Positions 28,031-35,412 of a stretch of 64,000 bases of DNA are shown one piece after another. Position 1 is the first letter of the stretch. The number at the start of each line of letters is the position of its first letter. The notes under the pieces were generated by a model. The model searched no databases. It had not been told where the DNA came from and was given only the letters and a program-made list of their open reading frames with translations. Source of the DNA: Actinoallomurus purpureus (GTDB taxonomy: Bacteria > Actinomycetota > Actinomycetes > Streptosporangiales > Streptosporangiaceae); contig NZ_JAMXMY010000009.1 of assembly GCF_024055795.1 (NCBI RefSeq), positions 186,001 through 250,000 of the forward strand, in the 5' to 3' direction. Both the position numbers and the translations under genes were made by a program.

Positions 28031-28684
28031 TCAGATGCGGTAGCCGGCGCGCGCGACCGTCACGATCAACGGCGGATCGCCGAGCTTGGCCCGCAGCCGG
28101 TTCATCGTTGCCTTGACCGTCGTGGTGAACGGGTCGGCGGCCTGGTCCCACACCCGGTCGAGCAGTTCCTCCGCGGAGACCAGCCGGCCCTGGGCGGTGA
28201 GCAGGTGCTCGAGGACCGCGAACTCCTTCGGGCTCAGCGCGAGCTGCGCCCCGGCTCGGGTGGCGATCCGCCGTGCCGGGTCGAGCCGCAGGTCGCCGTG
28301 CAGGAGGACCGGCGGGGTGGCCGGCTTGGAGCGCCGGCCGACCGCGCGGATCCGGGCCACCAGCTCGGCGTACGCGAACGGTTTGGGCAGGTAGTCGTCG
28401 GCGCCCAGGCCGAGGCCCTCGACCCGCTCCGCGACGGTGCCCGAGGCGGTCAGCATCAGCACCCGGCTGGACGACTCCCGGGCGACCAGCGTGCGACACA
28501 CCTGGTCGCCGTGCACGCCGGGCAGATCGCGGTCGAGCACGACGACGTCGTAGTCGAGCACGGCGGTGCGCTGGAGCGCGGCGGCGCCGTCATACACCAC
28601 ATCGACCGCCATCCCCTCGTAGCGCAGAGCCCGCGCCACCGAGTCGGCGAGTACCACCTGATCCTCGACCACGAGCACCCTCAT
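28031..28684 (-). CDS. OmpR/PhoB-family response regulator
   Basis: 217 residues: receiver domain with acidic pair near 8-9 (VEDQ), phospho-acceptor Asp 51 (VVVLDRDLPG), switch Thr and Lys (LMLTASG, DDYLPKPF), then a winged-helix effector (LSPKEFAVLEHLL, ending TVARAGYRI). First gene of the kinase operon. The 111-bp gap to the divergent transporter holds a near-perfect palindrome that is its best candidate binding site. Confidence 0.94.
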   Translation of the reverse strand: MRVLVVEDQVVLADSVARALRYEGMAVDVVYDGAAALQRTAVLDYDVVVLDRDLPGVHGDQVCRTLVARESSSRVLMLTASGTVAERVEGLGLGADDYLPKPFAYAELVARIRAVGRRSKPATPPVLLHGDLRLDPARRIATRAGAQLALSPKEFAVLEHLLTAQGRLVSAEELLDRVWDQAADPFTTTVKATMNRLRAKLGDPPLIVTVARAGYRI

Positions 28685-28705
28685 CGGGCGAGGTTATCCG
28701 CACAA

Positions 28706-28744
28706 CGGTCACGGTGCGGTCACACCCTGACCGTGCCGTGACCG
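28706..28744. promoter_or_regulatory. near-perfect inverted repeat between regulator and ABC operon
   Basis: Left arm 28706-28722 (CGGTCACGGTGCGGTCA) and right arm 28728-28744 (TGACCGTGCCGTGACCG) match at 15 of 17 positions around a 5-bp centre. Each arm also contains two GGTCA-type half sites. Its position between divergent genes fits an operator for the response regulator controlling both operons. Confidence 0.55.
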
Positions 28745-28795
28745 CCGGCTGGCTAGAACTGGCCCCCACATCCATTCGAGATAGGGGATCGCTCC

Positions 28796-29632
28796 GTGAC
28801 CACAGCAACAACGCCGGTCATCGAGACCGGGGGGCTCGGCAAACGGTACGGCCGCACCACCGCCCTGGCCGACTGCACCCTGCACGTACCGGCCGGGCGG
28901 ATCGTCGGCCTGGTCGGCCCCAACGGCGCCGGCAAGTCCACGCTGCTCGGGCTGACCTGCGGGGTGATCGCGCCCACGACGGGCAGCATCAAGGTGCTCG
29001 GCAACCGCCCGGGAGGCAGCGCGGCCCAGTTGGCCAAGGTCGGGTTCGTCGCGCAGGACGCCCCGGTCTACCGCGGCCTGTCGGTCGCCGACCACCTGCG
29101 ACTCGGCGCCCGGCTCAACCCCCGCTGGGACCAGCCGCTGGCCGAGCGCCGGGTGAAGCGGCTCGGCCTCGACCCCGCGCAGAAGGCCGGCGGGCTCTCC
29201 GGCGGGCAGCGGGCCCAGCTCGCCCTCACCGTCGCCGCCGCCAAACGCGCCGAACTGCTGATTCTCGACGAGCCGGTTGCTTCGCTCGACCCGCTGGCCC
29301 GCCACGCGTTCCTGCGCGACCTGCTCGATTTCGTCGCCGAGCTCGGGGTCAGCGTGGTGCTGTCCTCACATCTGCTCGGTGACCTGGAACAGGTCTGCGA
29401 CCACCTGATCGTGCTGGCCGCGGGCCGGGTGCAGCTGGCGGGCGACGTGGACGACCTGCTGGCCGTGCACCACCGGGTGGCCGGTGCCCTACCAACTGGC
29501 GCCGAGCGCATCCACGAGGACGTCGTGCGCTCCGACGCCGTGCTGCCGGGCGCGCAGCCGGTCGACCTCGAGGACCTGGGCATGGCGTACATGACCCGCG
29601 CCGCGGTCGCGTCGATCGGCGGTGCGGCATGA
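28796..29632 (+). CDS. ABC transporter ATP-binding protein
   Basis: 278 residues from a GTG at 28796. Walker A GPNGAGKST at 41-49, Q-loop GFVAQDAP, signature LSGGQRAQL, Walker B LLILDEP, H-loop SSHLLGD. The C-terminal ~60 residues resemble those of CcmA/DrrA-like exporters. Its stop overlaps the permease start as ATGA. Probably exports a lipophilic or peptide compound under control of the divergent two-component system. Confidence 0.93.
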   Translation: MTTATTPVIETGGLGKRYGRTTALADCTLHVPAGRIVGLVGPNGAGKSTLLGLTCGVIAPTTGSIKVLGNRPGGSAAQLAKVGFVAQDAPVYRGLSVADHLRLGARLNPRWDQPLAERRVKRLGLDPAQKAGGLSGGQRAQLALTVAAAKRAELLILDEPVASLDPLARHAFLRDLLDFVAELGVSVVLSSHLLGDLEQVCDHLIVLAAGRVQLAGDVDDLLAVHHRVAGALPTGAERIHEDVVRSDAVLPGAQPVDLEDLGMAYMTRAAVASIGGAA

Positions 29633-30618
29633 TCTGGCTGACCTGGCGGCAGTTCCGCACCCAGGCCCTGGTCGTCGCCGCTGCCCTGGCCGCGATCGCG
29701 ATCTACCTGGTGTACCTCGGCTCCCGCATCCGCGACGACTATGCCAGCGTCCTGGGCTGCCAACCCAGCGACTGCGCCACCGCCCGGCACGCCTTCGACG
29801 AGTCGTACACCGGCCCGCTGTCGATCGTCGGCCTCCTGCTCATCGCCGTCCCCGCCGTCATCGGCATCTTCTGGGGCGCGCCCCTGATAGCCCGGGAGCT
29901 GGAGGAGCGGACCGACCGCCTGGTCTGGAACCAGAGCGTGACCCGCACCCGCTGGCTGGCGACCAAGCTGGTGCTCCTCACGCTCGCCGGCGCCGCGGTC
30001 ACCGGCCTGTTCAGCCTCCTGCTCACCTGGAACGCGAGCCGCTACGACCAGTTCATCGGCGACCGCTTCGGCGCGGTGAACTTCGCCTCCCGCAATGTCG
30101 TCCCCCTCGGCTACGCCGCATTCGCGTTCGTCCTCGGCACCGTCGTCGGCCTCGTCGCGCGCCGCACGCTGGTGGCCATGGCGCTGACCCTGGCCGTGTT
30201 CGCCATCGTCCAACTGCTCGTGCCCACCGTGGTCCGCGAGCACCTCATGGCGCCCGTGACGACCACCGTGGCGTTCGACGAGGACGCGATGAGCCGATCG
30301 GACGCCTTCGGCATCAACGACCGCGGCGCCACGATCGTGGGCTACACCATGGCGGGCACCTGGTCCCTGACGGATGACGCCAAGGTACTCAACGCCGACG
30401 GCACCCCGTACACCCTCCAGCAGGCGAAGGCGTGCGAGAAGGGCTCGCAGGCGGAGAATACGGCCTGCATGGCCGGCCAGAACCTGCACTTCAGCTACAC
30501 ATACCAGCCGGCCGGCCGCTACTGGCCGTTCCAGTGGATCGAGCTCTCCGCGTATCTCGGAGTCACCCTCCTGCTGGCCGCCTTCGGCTTCTGGTGGATC
30601 CGGCACCGCTCCAGCTGA
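29629..30618 (+). CDS. ABC-2-type transporter permease
   Basis: 329 residues with about six hydrophobic segments: near 15-30, 65-85, 115-135, 155-175, 180-200 and a last one before the WIRHRSS tail. A large extracytoplasmic loop (~205-295) contains two cysteines. Begins MIWLTWRQFRTQ, typical of permeases paired with DrrA-like ATPases. Start overlaps the ATPase stop by four bases. Substrate unknown. Confidence 0.88.
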   Translation: MIWLTWRQFRTQALVVAAALAAIAIYLVYLGSRIRDDYASVLGCQPSDCATARHAFDESYTGPLSIVGLLLIAVPAVIGIFWGAPLIARELEERTDRLVWNQSVTRTRWLATKLVLLTLAGAAVTGLFSLLLTWNASRYDQFIGDRFGAVNFASRNVVPLGYAAFAFVLGTVVGLVARRTLVAMALTLAVFAIVQLLVPTVVREHLMAPVTTTVAFDEDAMSRSDAFGINDRGATIVGYTMAGTWSLTDDAKVLNADGTPYTLQQAKACEKGSQAENTACMAGQNLHFSYTYQPAGRYWPFQWIELSAYLGVTLLLAAFGFWWIRHRSS

Positions 30619-30627
30619 CGCGTCTGC

Positions 30628-30654
30628 GCCCGTCCCCGCTTCCCGGGGGCGGGC
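30628..30654. terminator. GC-rich hairpin between convergent genes
   Basis: GCCCGTCCCCG (30628-30638) pairs with CGGGGGCGGGC (30644-30654) with one G-T pair and a 5-base loop. It lies 10 bp after the permease stop and next to the stop of the convergent methyltransferase remnant, so it may act in both directions. Confidence 0.55.
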
Positions 30655-30842
30655 TCAGGGCTTGCGGTACACCGACATGTGGCTCTTACTCGACGGGCCG
30701 AACGGCTCGCGTCCCGAGTCCGCGTAGCGGGCCTCGAGGCGCAGGCCGGGGGCCTCGGTGGCCAAGGCGTCGATCTGCTCGGGCCAGCGGTAGTCCATCC
30801 CGAACGGCTGGAGGCGGACGCCGACCTCGCTGAACGCGACGG
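30655..30842 (-). pseudogene. C-terminal fragment of a class I SAM methyltransferase
   Basis: The minus frame ends at the TGA 30657-30655 and reads VRLQPFGMDYRWPEQIDAL, LEARYADSGREPF and SSKSHMSVYRKP, as in actinomycete class I methyltransferase C-termini. Homology begins abruptly at about 30842 with no start, where insertion-sequence debris takes over. Truncated by the insertions to its right. Confidence 0.55.
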
Positions 30843-30978
30843 TCTACCGGACGAGACTTTGGGCCGCGCGGTTGTATTGGTACATCGGACGGTCACCGAA
30901 TCCTGGGTCACCGACCGCACCTGCACCTACCCAGAAGAACAGGTAGTTGACCGTGTGGGTGCCGGATACTGTGTCAGC

Positions 30979-31894
30979 TCATGCGACCTGAGCGTATTCG
31001 GGGAGGAGGCCGCCGAGCCGGTCTCGTCGGGTGACCTTGATGTCGGCGTCGACGGGATCGGGCAGTGCCCGCAGAGGGCTGGCCTGGTTCAGGGTCCGGT
31101 GCGGCCGATGCATGTTGAAGTGGGCCTCGTACTCGGTGAGGGTTTTGCGTAGGTGGCGTTCGTTCATGATGAGGATCCGGTCGAGGAGTTCACGGCGTAT
31201 GCTGCCCACCCACCGTTCCATGATCGCGTTCATCCGAGGGGCCTGGGGAGCAGTGAGCATCACGCGGATGCCATCGGTTGTGAACACCTGATCGAACGGC
31301 GTGGTGAACTTGCTGTCTCGATCCCTGATCAAGAATCGGAAGTCGCTGGCGCGATTGCCCAGGTCGAGCATCAGGTTGCGGGCTTGTTGGGTGACCCAGC
31401 CGGCCGTCGGGTTCGCTGTGACTCCCAGCACGTGGACGTGGCGCGTGGCGCGTGGCGCGTGGCGTGTTGGCCTACTGCGAAGCAGTACAGCCGGGCGAGA
31501 GTGATCGTCTCCACGCTGAAGAAGTCGCAGGCCAGGATGCCGGACGTTTGGGCCTTGAGGAACTGTGCCCAGGTCAGGTCACCGCGCTGAGGTGCTGGAT
31601 CGAACCCGGCCTTCTTCAAGATGGCCCAGACGGTGGCCGGGGAGATCTTCCGGCCCAGACCGGCGATCTCGCCGGCGATGCGGCGATATCCCCAGGTCGG
31701 GTTCTCGGTCGCTAACCGCAGGATCAGGTCCCGGATCGTGGGCGGGATCGATGGTCGTCCCGGCCCGCGCTTGGGGTCGGTCCAGCGTCGCTTCATCAGG
31801 TCAGCGTGCCACCGCAGGAGCGCCCGCGGGGTGACGAACAGGTGGTGCCGACGGTGCCGGGGGAGTAGACGCGCGAGCGCGGAAAGGATCGCCC
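30979..31894 (-). pseudogene. DDE integrase-core transposase, frameshifted and 5'-truncated
   Basis: Two overlapping minus frames make up one transposase. Upstream: [55 protein letters not shown]. Downstream: VLGVTANPTAGWVTQQARN, FLIRDRDSKFT, RMNAIMERWVGSIRRELLDR, HRPHRTLNQASP. The frame changes at 31441-31461, where GCGCGTG is repeated three times, suggesting repeat slippage. About 50 N-terminal residues are missing. The region beyond the stop (30953-30990) resembles other element ends in this cluster. Confidence 0.75.
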
Positions 31895-31899
31895 GGTTC

Positions 31900-32367
31900 C
31901 GCGTCCTGGGCGCCACCGCGCACCCGACCGCCTCGTGGGTGACCCAAGCCGCCCGGAACCTGGTCATGGACCTTCAAGACGCCGGATGCCGAGCGCGATA
32001 TCTGATCCGGGACCGGGACGGGACGTTCCCCGACCTGTTCGACGCTGTCCTGGCCGATGCCGGGATCAAGGTGGTGCTCACCGGTGTGCGGATGCCACGG
32101 ATGAACGCGATCATGGAGCGGTGGGTGCAGACCTGCCGACGCGAACTGCTCGACCGCACCTTGATCTGGAACCAACACCACCTGCTGCACGCACTGCGTG
32201 AGTTCGAAGACTTCTACAACACCCACCGGCCCCACCGCAGCTTGAACGGCGCGCCGCTACGGCCGGCCCCCGAGCCGCTCACCGAACCACGCCGACTCGA
32301 TCAGCTTGACATCCTTCGACGAGACCGGCTCGGCGGTGTCCTCCGTGAGTACCAACATGCCGCATGA
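31900..32367 (+). pseudogene. 3' half of a second integrase-core transposase, opposite orientation
   Basis: The plus frame from about 31900 carries the catalytic domain only: VLGATAHPTASWVTQAARN, YLIRDRDGTFPDLF, RMNAIMERWVQTCRREL, NTHRPHRSLNGAPL, ending REYQHAA. It is clearly related to, but different from, the neighbouring minus-strand copy, and the two are joined head to head at about 31895. No N-terminal half and no start. Confidence 0.75.
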
Positions 32368-32718
32368 CCTGCATGGACGTAATAATCGGCACCCGCAACC
32401 TTGGACGTCTGTGATCGGGCGAGCAGCGCGATCCAGCCGAACATCCGTAAGACGATCAAGTACAACAACCGCAGAGCCATCCTGTGATCCTGCCGGAGCC
32501 GAACCGCCGACCACAGCGAAACCCCAGATCAAACCCTGTGACACGATATTCGGCACTCATACGCTCACGACGAGCAGGATGCTGGACATCGCGGCCCTTC
32601 GCAGGGGCGTCGGGCCCGGGGCCGGGCATGGGTTGCGGTGAACGAGGTCGCTGTGCGCGGCTTTCGCGATCAGCGCCCACGACGTCGATTGACCGGTCAC
32701 CGAACGTGATCCGAAGGC
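32368..32718. other. debris region with an insertion-sequence end
   Basis: No gene. 32541-32572 (ATATTCGGCACTCATACGCT core) closely matches the complement of 34487-34515, so it looks like a solo end of the same insertion-sequence family. The remainder is unassigned. Confidence 0.35.
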
Positions 32719-32766
32719 GTCGTCTGCCCGCCCGCGCCCACTGGGGATCGTGGGCGGGCAGACGAC
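32719..32766. terminator. long perfect hairpin
   Basis: A 15-bp perfect stem, 32719-32733 with 32752-32766 (GTCGTCTGCCCGCCC and its complement), 18-base loop, followed on the plus side by CCGTCTTTC. It most likely terminated the truncated minus-strand gene whose last codons lie at 32785-32850. Confidence 0.6.
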
Positions 32767-32784
32767 CCGTCTTTCAGCGTTGTT

Positions 32785-32850
32785 TCAGTGTTGCCTGGCG
32801 CGACGCTTCCGGGTCACGTACACGAGTGCCGCGCCCGCACCGATCAAATC
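32785..32850 (-). pseudogene. last ~20 codons of a surface-anchored protein
   Basis: The minus frame ends IGAGAALVYVTRKRRARQH then TGA: a small-residue transmembrane end plus a basic tail, the normal C-terminus of LPXTG-like or membrane-anchored surface proteins. Everything upstream is gone and replaced by the DUF4082 fragment on the other strand. Short, so tentative. Confidence 0.35.
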
Positions 32851-32873
32851 AAGTCGTGTCCACTAGTTTGTGG

Positions 32874-33346
32874 CGGAGTACCGATGTTCCGGATGTCGCG
32901 TCTCACAACGATGCGTTTGCGGTCACGCTGGGTGTCAAGTTCATGGCGTCGATGAGCGGGACCGTGACGGGTATCCGGTTCTACAAGGGTTCGCTGAACA
33001 CGGGGACTCCGTGGGAAGTTTGTGGAGTGCGAGCGGGACGTTGCTGGCGAGTGCGACCTTCACCGGCGAGTCGGCGTCGGGCTGGCAGCAGGTGAATTTC
33101 TCCACCCCGGTGGCGGTGACGGCGAACACTACGTATGTCGCGTCTTATTTCACGTCGTCGGGTAATTATTCTGTGACGCGGCAGTATTTCACCAGTGCGT
33201 ACATCAACGCTCCTTTGACCGCGCCGGCGAGCGCTGATTCCGGCGGGAACGGTGTGTATGCCTACGGCGCCACGAACACGTTCCCCACGGGGAGCTACCA
33301 GTCCACCAACTACTGGGTCGACGTGGTGTTCACAGGATCGAGCTAA
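32874..33346 (+). pseudogene. DUF4082-domain protein fragment, frameshifted
   Basis: From about 32874 one frame reads AFAVTLGVKFMASMSGTVTG and IRFYKGSLNTGT; near 33005 it slips to another frame that continues SLWSASGTLLASATFTGE, SGWQQVNFSTPVAV, TYVASYFTSSGNYSV and ends NYWVDVVFTGSS. Together they form one DUF4082 beta-sandwich, normally found as repeats in secreted actinomycete proteins. There is no start or signal peptide, so it is the tail of a longer lost gene. Expected protein about 155 residues. Confidence 0.65.
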
Positions 33347-33463
33347 ATGTGCTGTCCGGGAACGTTGGTGACAGGCGACACGCCTGGGGTGGTCCTGGAA
33401 CGAGGAGAGGGCCTTCTGGGTTCGGTGTGGATTGCGACATCTGCACCGACGTCCAGGAGGCCC

Positions 33464-33616
33464 TCGTGTCCCACTGAAACGCCCCGCGGACCCCGACTTG
33501 GTCGCCTTCGTCTGGCCCGGTGTGTCGTGGAGGATGGCTGGCCGCTGCGCAGGGCCGCCGAACGCTTCGGCGTCAGCCGCACCACTGCGGCACGTGATCG
33601 TGCGGTACCGACGTAG
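33464..33616 (+). pseudogene. IS481-type transposase N-terminal fragment
   Basis: Nucleotides from 33464 follow the usual IS481 start (VSHRNAP-like, after a leader reading CATCTGCACCGACGTCCAGG). A plus frame gives LARCVVEDGWPLRRAAERFG and VSRTTAARD, the helix-turn-helix, before a stop at 33614-33616. Frameshifts separate the parts, and the integrase core is absent. Confidence 0.6.
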
Positions 33617-33761
33617 GTCGCCAACCCTGACCGAGGTTTTCGGGCCCCACAGGCTCTGGTCAGGATGACGGAACACCGCGGTGCATCACTGGTGAATCGG
33701 TGCGACCCAGCGGGGCCGACGATGCCCCGCACCTGGCCGTCGGCCACCTATCGGGGCTGCG

Positions 33762-33790
33762 TTTGGCAAGATCGTGGCATCCGAGCAACC
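33762..33790 (+). repeat. dispersed 29-bp repeat, copy 1
   Basis: Identical over 29 bp to 35085-35113 (core CGTGGCATCCGAGCAACC), with a 19-bp match at 35326-35344. Copies 1 and 3 are also followed by GAGCAACCATGG or a close match. Two copies flank the left island junction. The surrounding 33617-33915 has no gene. Confidence 0.6.
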
Positions 33791-33915
33791 GGCGAGCAAC
33801 CATGGCCGTCAGGCGGCGTTGATCGCCCGAATCGCGGGGGTGGTGGCGAACGGCGAGGTCGCGGCCGGGGCGGTGGTGGTCGGCCAGGGCATCTGCTTGC
33901 TCTCCGGCCGGGTGT

Positions 33916-33937
33916 TACGTACAATTTCTTGTACGTA
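33916..33937. promoter_or_regulatory. palindromic operator of the toxin-antitoxin operon
   Basis: TACGTACAA (33916-33924) and TTGTACGTA (33929-33937) form a perfect 9-bp inverted repeat around TTTC, ending 13 bp before the antitoxin ATG. YefM-type antitoxins bind TGTACA-containing palindromes at their own promoter; the GTACAA half sites here agree. Confidence 0.65.
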
Positions 33938-33950
33938 CGGGAGGTGGACG

Positions 33951-34202
33951 ATGAAGACGATGACCTACTCGGAGTCGCGTGCGAAGTATGCCGAGACTCT
34001 CAACGCGGTCGTTGAAGATCGCGAGGAGGTCGTCATCACCCGGGCCGGTCACGACCCGGTGGTGATGGTCGCGCTCGACGACTACGAGTCCCTGAAGGAG
34101 GCCGCGTACCTTCTTCGGAGTCCGGAGAACGCCCGCAGGCTCCTTGCCTCGATCGACCGGCTCGAGCACGGCCAGGGGATCGAGCGGGAACTCGCTGAAT
34201 GA
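33951..34202 (+). CDS. YefM/Phd-family antitoxin
   Basis: 83 residues from the ATG at 33951, preceded by GGGAGG. Begins [18 protein letters not shown] and continues [23 protein letters not shown], the Phd/YefM fold that both binds operator DNA and wraps the toxin. The variable C-terminal part ([19 protein letters not shown]) should be the toxin-neutralising segment. Its frame can be extended upstream to 33774, but that would run through the operator, so the short form is right. Overlaps the toxin gene by four bases (ATGA), as usual for this pair. Confidence 0.93.
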   Translation: MKTMTYSESRAKYAETLNAVVEDREEVVITRAGHDPVVMVALDDYESLKEAAYLLRSPENARRLLASIDRLEHGQGIERELAE

Positions 34203-34459
34203 AGCTGGTATGGGACGAGCGTTCCTGGGATGACTATGTGTGGTGGCAAACGCAGGACCGTAAAGTCCTTAAGCGGATCAATGCGTTGATCAAGGATGTG
34301 GAGCGCAACGGTAACGAGGGGATGGGCAAGCCTGAACCCCTCAAGCATGGGTTCCATGGCTACTGGTCCCGCCGGATCACCGACGAGCATCGACTCGTCT
34401 ACAAGATCAGCGACGATGAGATCCGTATAGCCGCGTGCCGTTACCATTATGGAAGTTGA
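34199..34459 (+). CDS. YoeB/Txe-family mRNA interferase toxin
   Basis: 86 residues, RelE superfamily. Key blocks: [43 protein letters not shown] and a terminal CRYHY. The Glu, Arg and terminal His/Tyr positions that YoeB uses for ribosome-dependent mRNA cleavage appear present. Intact and coupled to the antitoxin. It sits between insertion-sequence debris and the left junction of the tRNA-Lys island, so it may stabilise this region or be a passenger. Confidence 0.93.
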   Translation: MKLVWDERSWDDYVWWQTQDRKVLKRINALIKDVERNGNEGMGKPEPLKHGFHGYWSRRITDEHRLVYKISDDEIRIAACRYHYGS

Positions 34460-34486
34460 CTTCGAAGTCGGCGTTGCGATAGAGGC

Positions 34487-34680
34487 CGGTAGCGACAGCG
34501 TGTGAGTGCCGAATACGGCGTGAAAGAAATCGCAGGCCAGAATCCCGGACGCCTGAGCACGCAAGAACTCGCCCCAGCCCGGTCCGGACCGTCGCGGAGC
34601 CGGATCGATGCCGGCCTTGTGCAGGATCCTCCAGACCGTGGCAGCGCCCACGTTCCGGCCCAGGGCGGCCGTCGGCCGCT
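34487..34680 (-). pseudogene. transposase middle fragment with element end
   Basis: The minus strand carries [19 protein letters not shown] and [15 protein letters not shown], the linker and first catalytic strand of the same integrase-core family as at 31 kb. It is cut off by a sequence (34487-34515) resembling insertion-sequence ends elsewhere in the cluster. Confidence 0.6.
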
Positions 34681-34786
34681 GTGGGCCCCTCGGCAACCGC
34701 CGATTGGGGTTCCCTCGACTTCCGGACTGACCGTGGTGACCGCGATCGGCTGTTCTCGAGGATCTGCAGGTCACACGACATGGATG

Positions 34787-34932
34787 AGGTTTTCGGCACC
34801 CGCACGCATCGGACGCTTGCCCAGGCCAGTCCGCTGACCAAGCTCCCTGAGCCCGCGAACCTAGATCAATTCAAGGTCGGGCGGCGTGACCGTCTCGGCG
34901 GCATCATCCACGAGTACTCCCAGGTCGCATGA
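34787..34932 (+). pseudogene. transposase C-terminal fragment with flanking ends
   Basis: The plus frame [36 protein letters not shown] is the C-terminus of an integrase-core transposase. Before it (34773-34800) and after it (34924-34965) lie two near-copies of GACGTGGATGACATTTTCGG, probably the element's terminal sequence. Inactive. Confidence 0.6.
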
Positions 34933-35084
34933 CGTGGATGACATTTTCGGCACGCACAGGAGCGCTGGGAGGAAACAGAGCGGCCTGTCGCCGTCCACCG
35001 TCGCGGCCGAAATCGCACTGGGGTGTTCTACCGTGCCTGCGATCACGTCCGCACGGGGGCGTAGGGCGCTGGCTGGGGTTGTGT

Positions 35085-35113
35085 TTTGGCAAGATCGTGG
35101 CATCCGAGCAACC
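35085..35113 (+). repeat. dispersed 29-bp repeat, copy 2
   Basis: Identical to copy 1 at 33762-33790. Located 60 bp left of the attachment site, between transposase debris and the terminator hairpin. Confidence 0.6.
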
Positions 35114-35131
35114 ACTACCCCAAAACGGACA

Positions 35132-35165
35132 CTGGGCGTTCCCGATTGTAATCGAGAACGCCCAG
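35132..35165 (-). terminator. displaced original terminator of the tRNA-Lys gene
   Basis: CTGGGCGTTC (35132-35141) pairs with GAACGCCCAG (35156-35165), with a second inner stem CGATT/AATCG. On the minus strand it is followed by a GTTTTGGGG tract. It sits 10 bp beyond the tRNA 3' fragment, where a tRNA terminator belongs. Confidence 0.7.
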
Positions 35166-35174
35166 GTCAGGACG

Positions 35175-35229
35175 GGTGCGCCGCCAGGGACTTGAACCCC
35201 GAACCCGCGGATTAAGAGTCCGCTGCTCT
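35175..35229 (-). repeat. left attachment site: 55-bp copy of the tRNA-Lys 3' part
   Basis: Identical over 55 bp to 52021-52075. It reproduces tRNA-Lys from the D-arm side of the anticodon stem through the T-arm to discriminator A. The 5' part is replaced by unrelated DNA from 35230, so it is not a working tRNA. Confidence 0.9.
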
Positions 35230-35325
35230 CGTATCAGATCAGTGCTCTCACTGACAGTCTATGCCGGTTCGTCCGCGACTCCAACGGTTCTGGTGCCGGT
35301 TCGTGCCGCCCGCTGACGTGCTGTT

Positions 35326-35344
35326 TCGTGGCATCCGAGCAACC
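35326..35344 (+). repeat. dispersed repeat, short copy 3
   Basis: 19-bp match (TCGTGGCATCCGAGCAACC) to copies 1 and 2, just inside the island's left end, followed by GAGCAACCATGG as after copy 1. Confidence 0.5.
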
Positions 35345-35412
35345 ACGGAGCAACCATGGTTGGGGGTGATCGCGTGACTGTGCGTGCCGACTGTGATTTC
35401 CGGGCGGTCGAC

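Noticed and set aside
35175-35229. A second tRNA-Lys gene
   Set aside because: The 5' acceptor strand and D-arm are missing, so it is an attachment-site copy.
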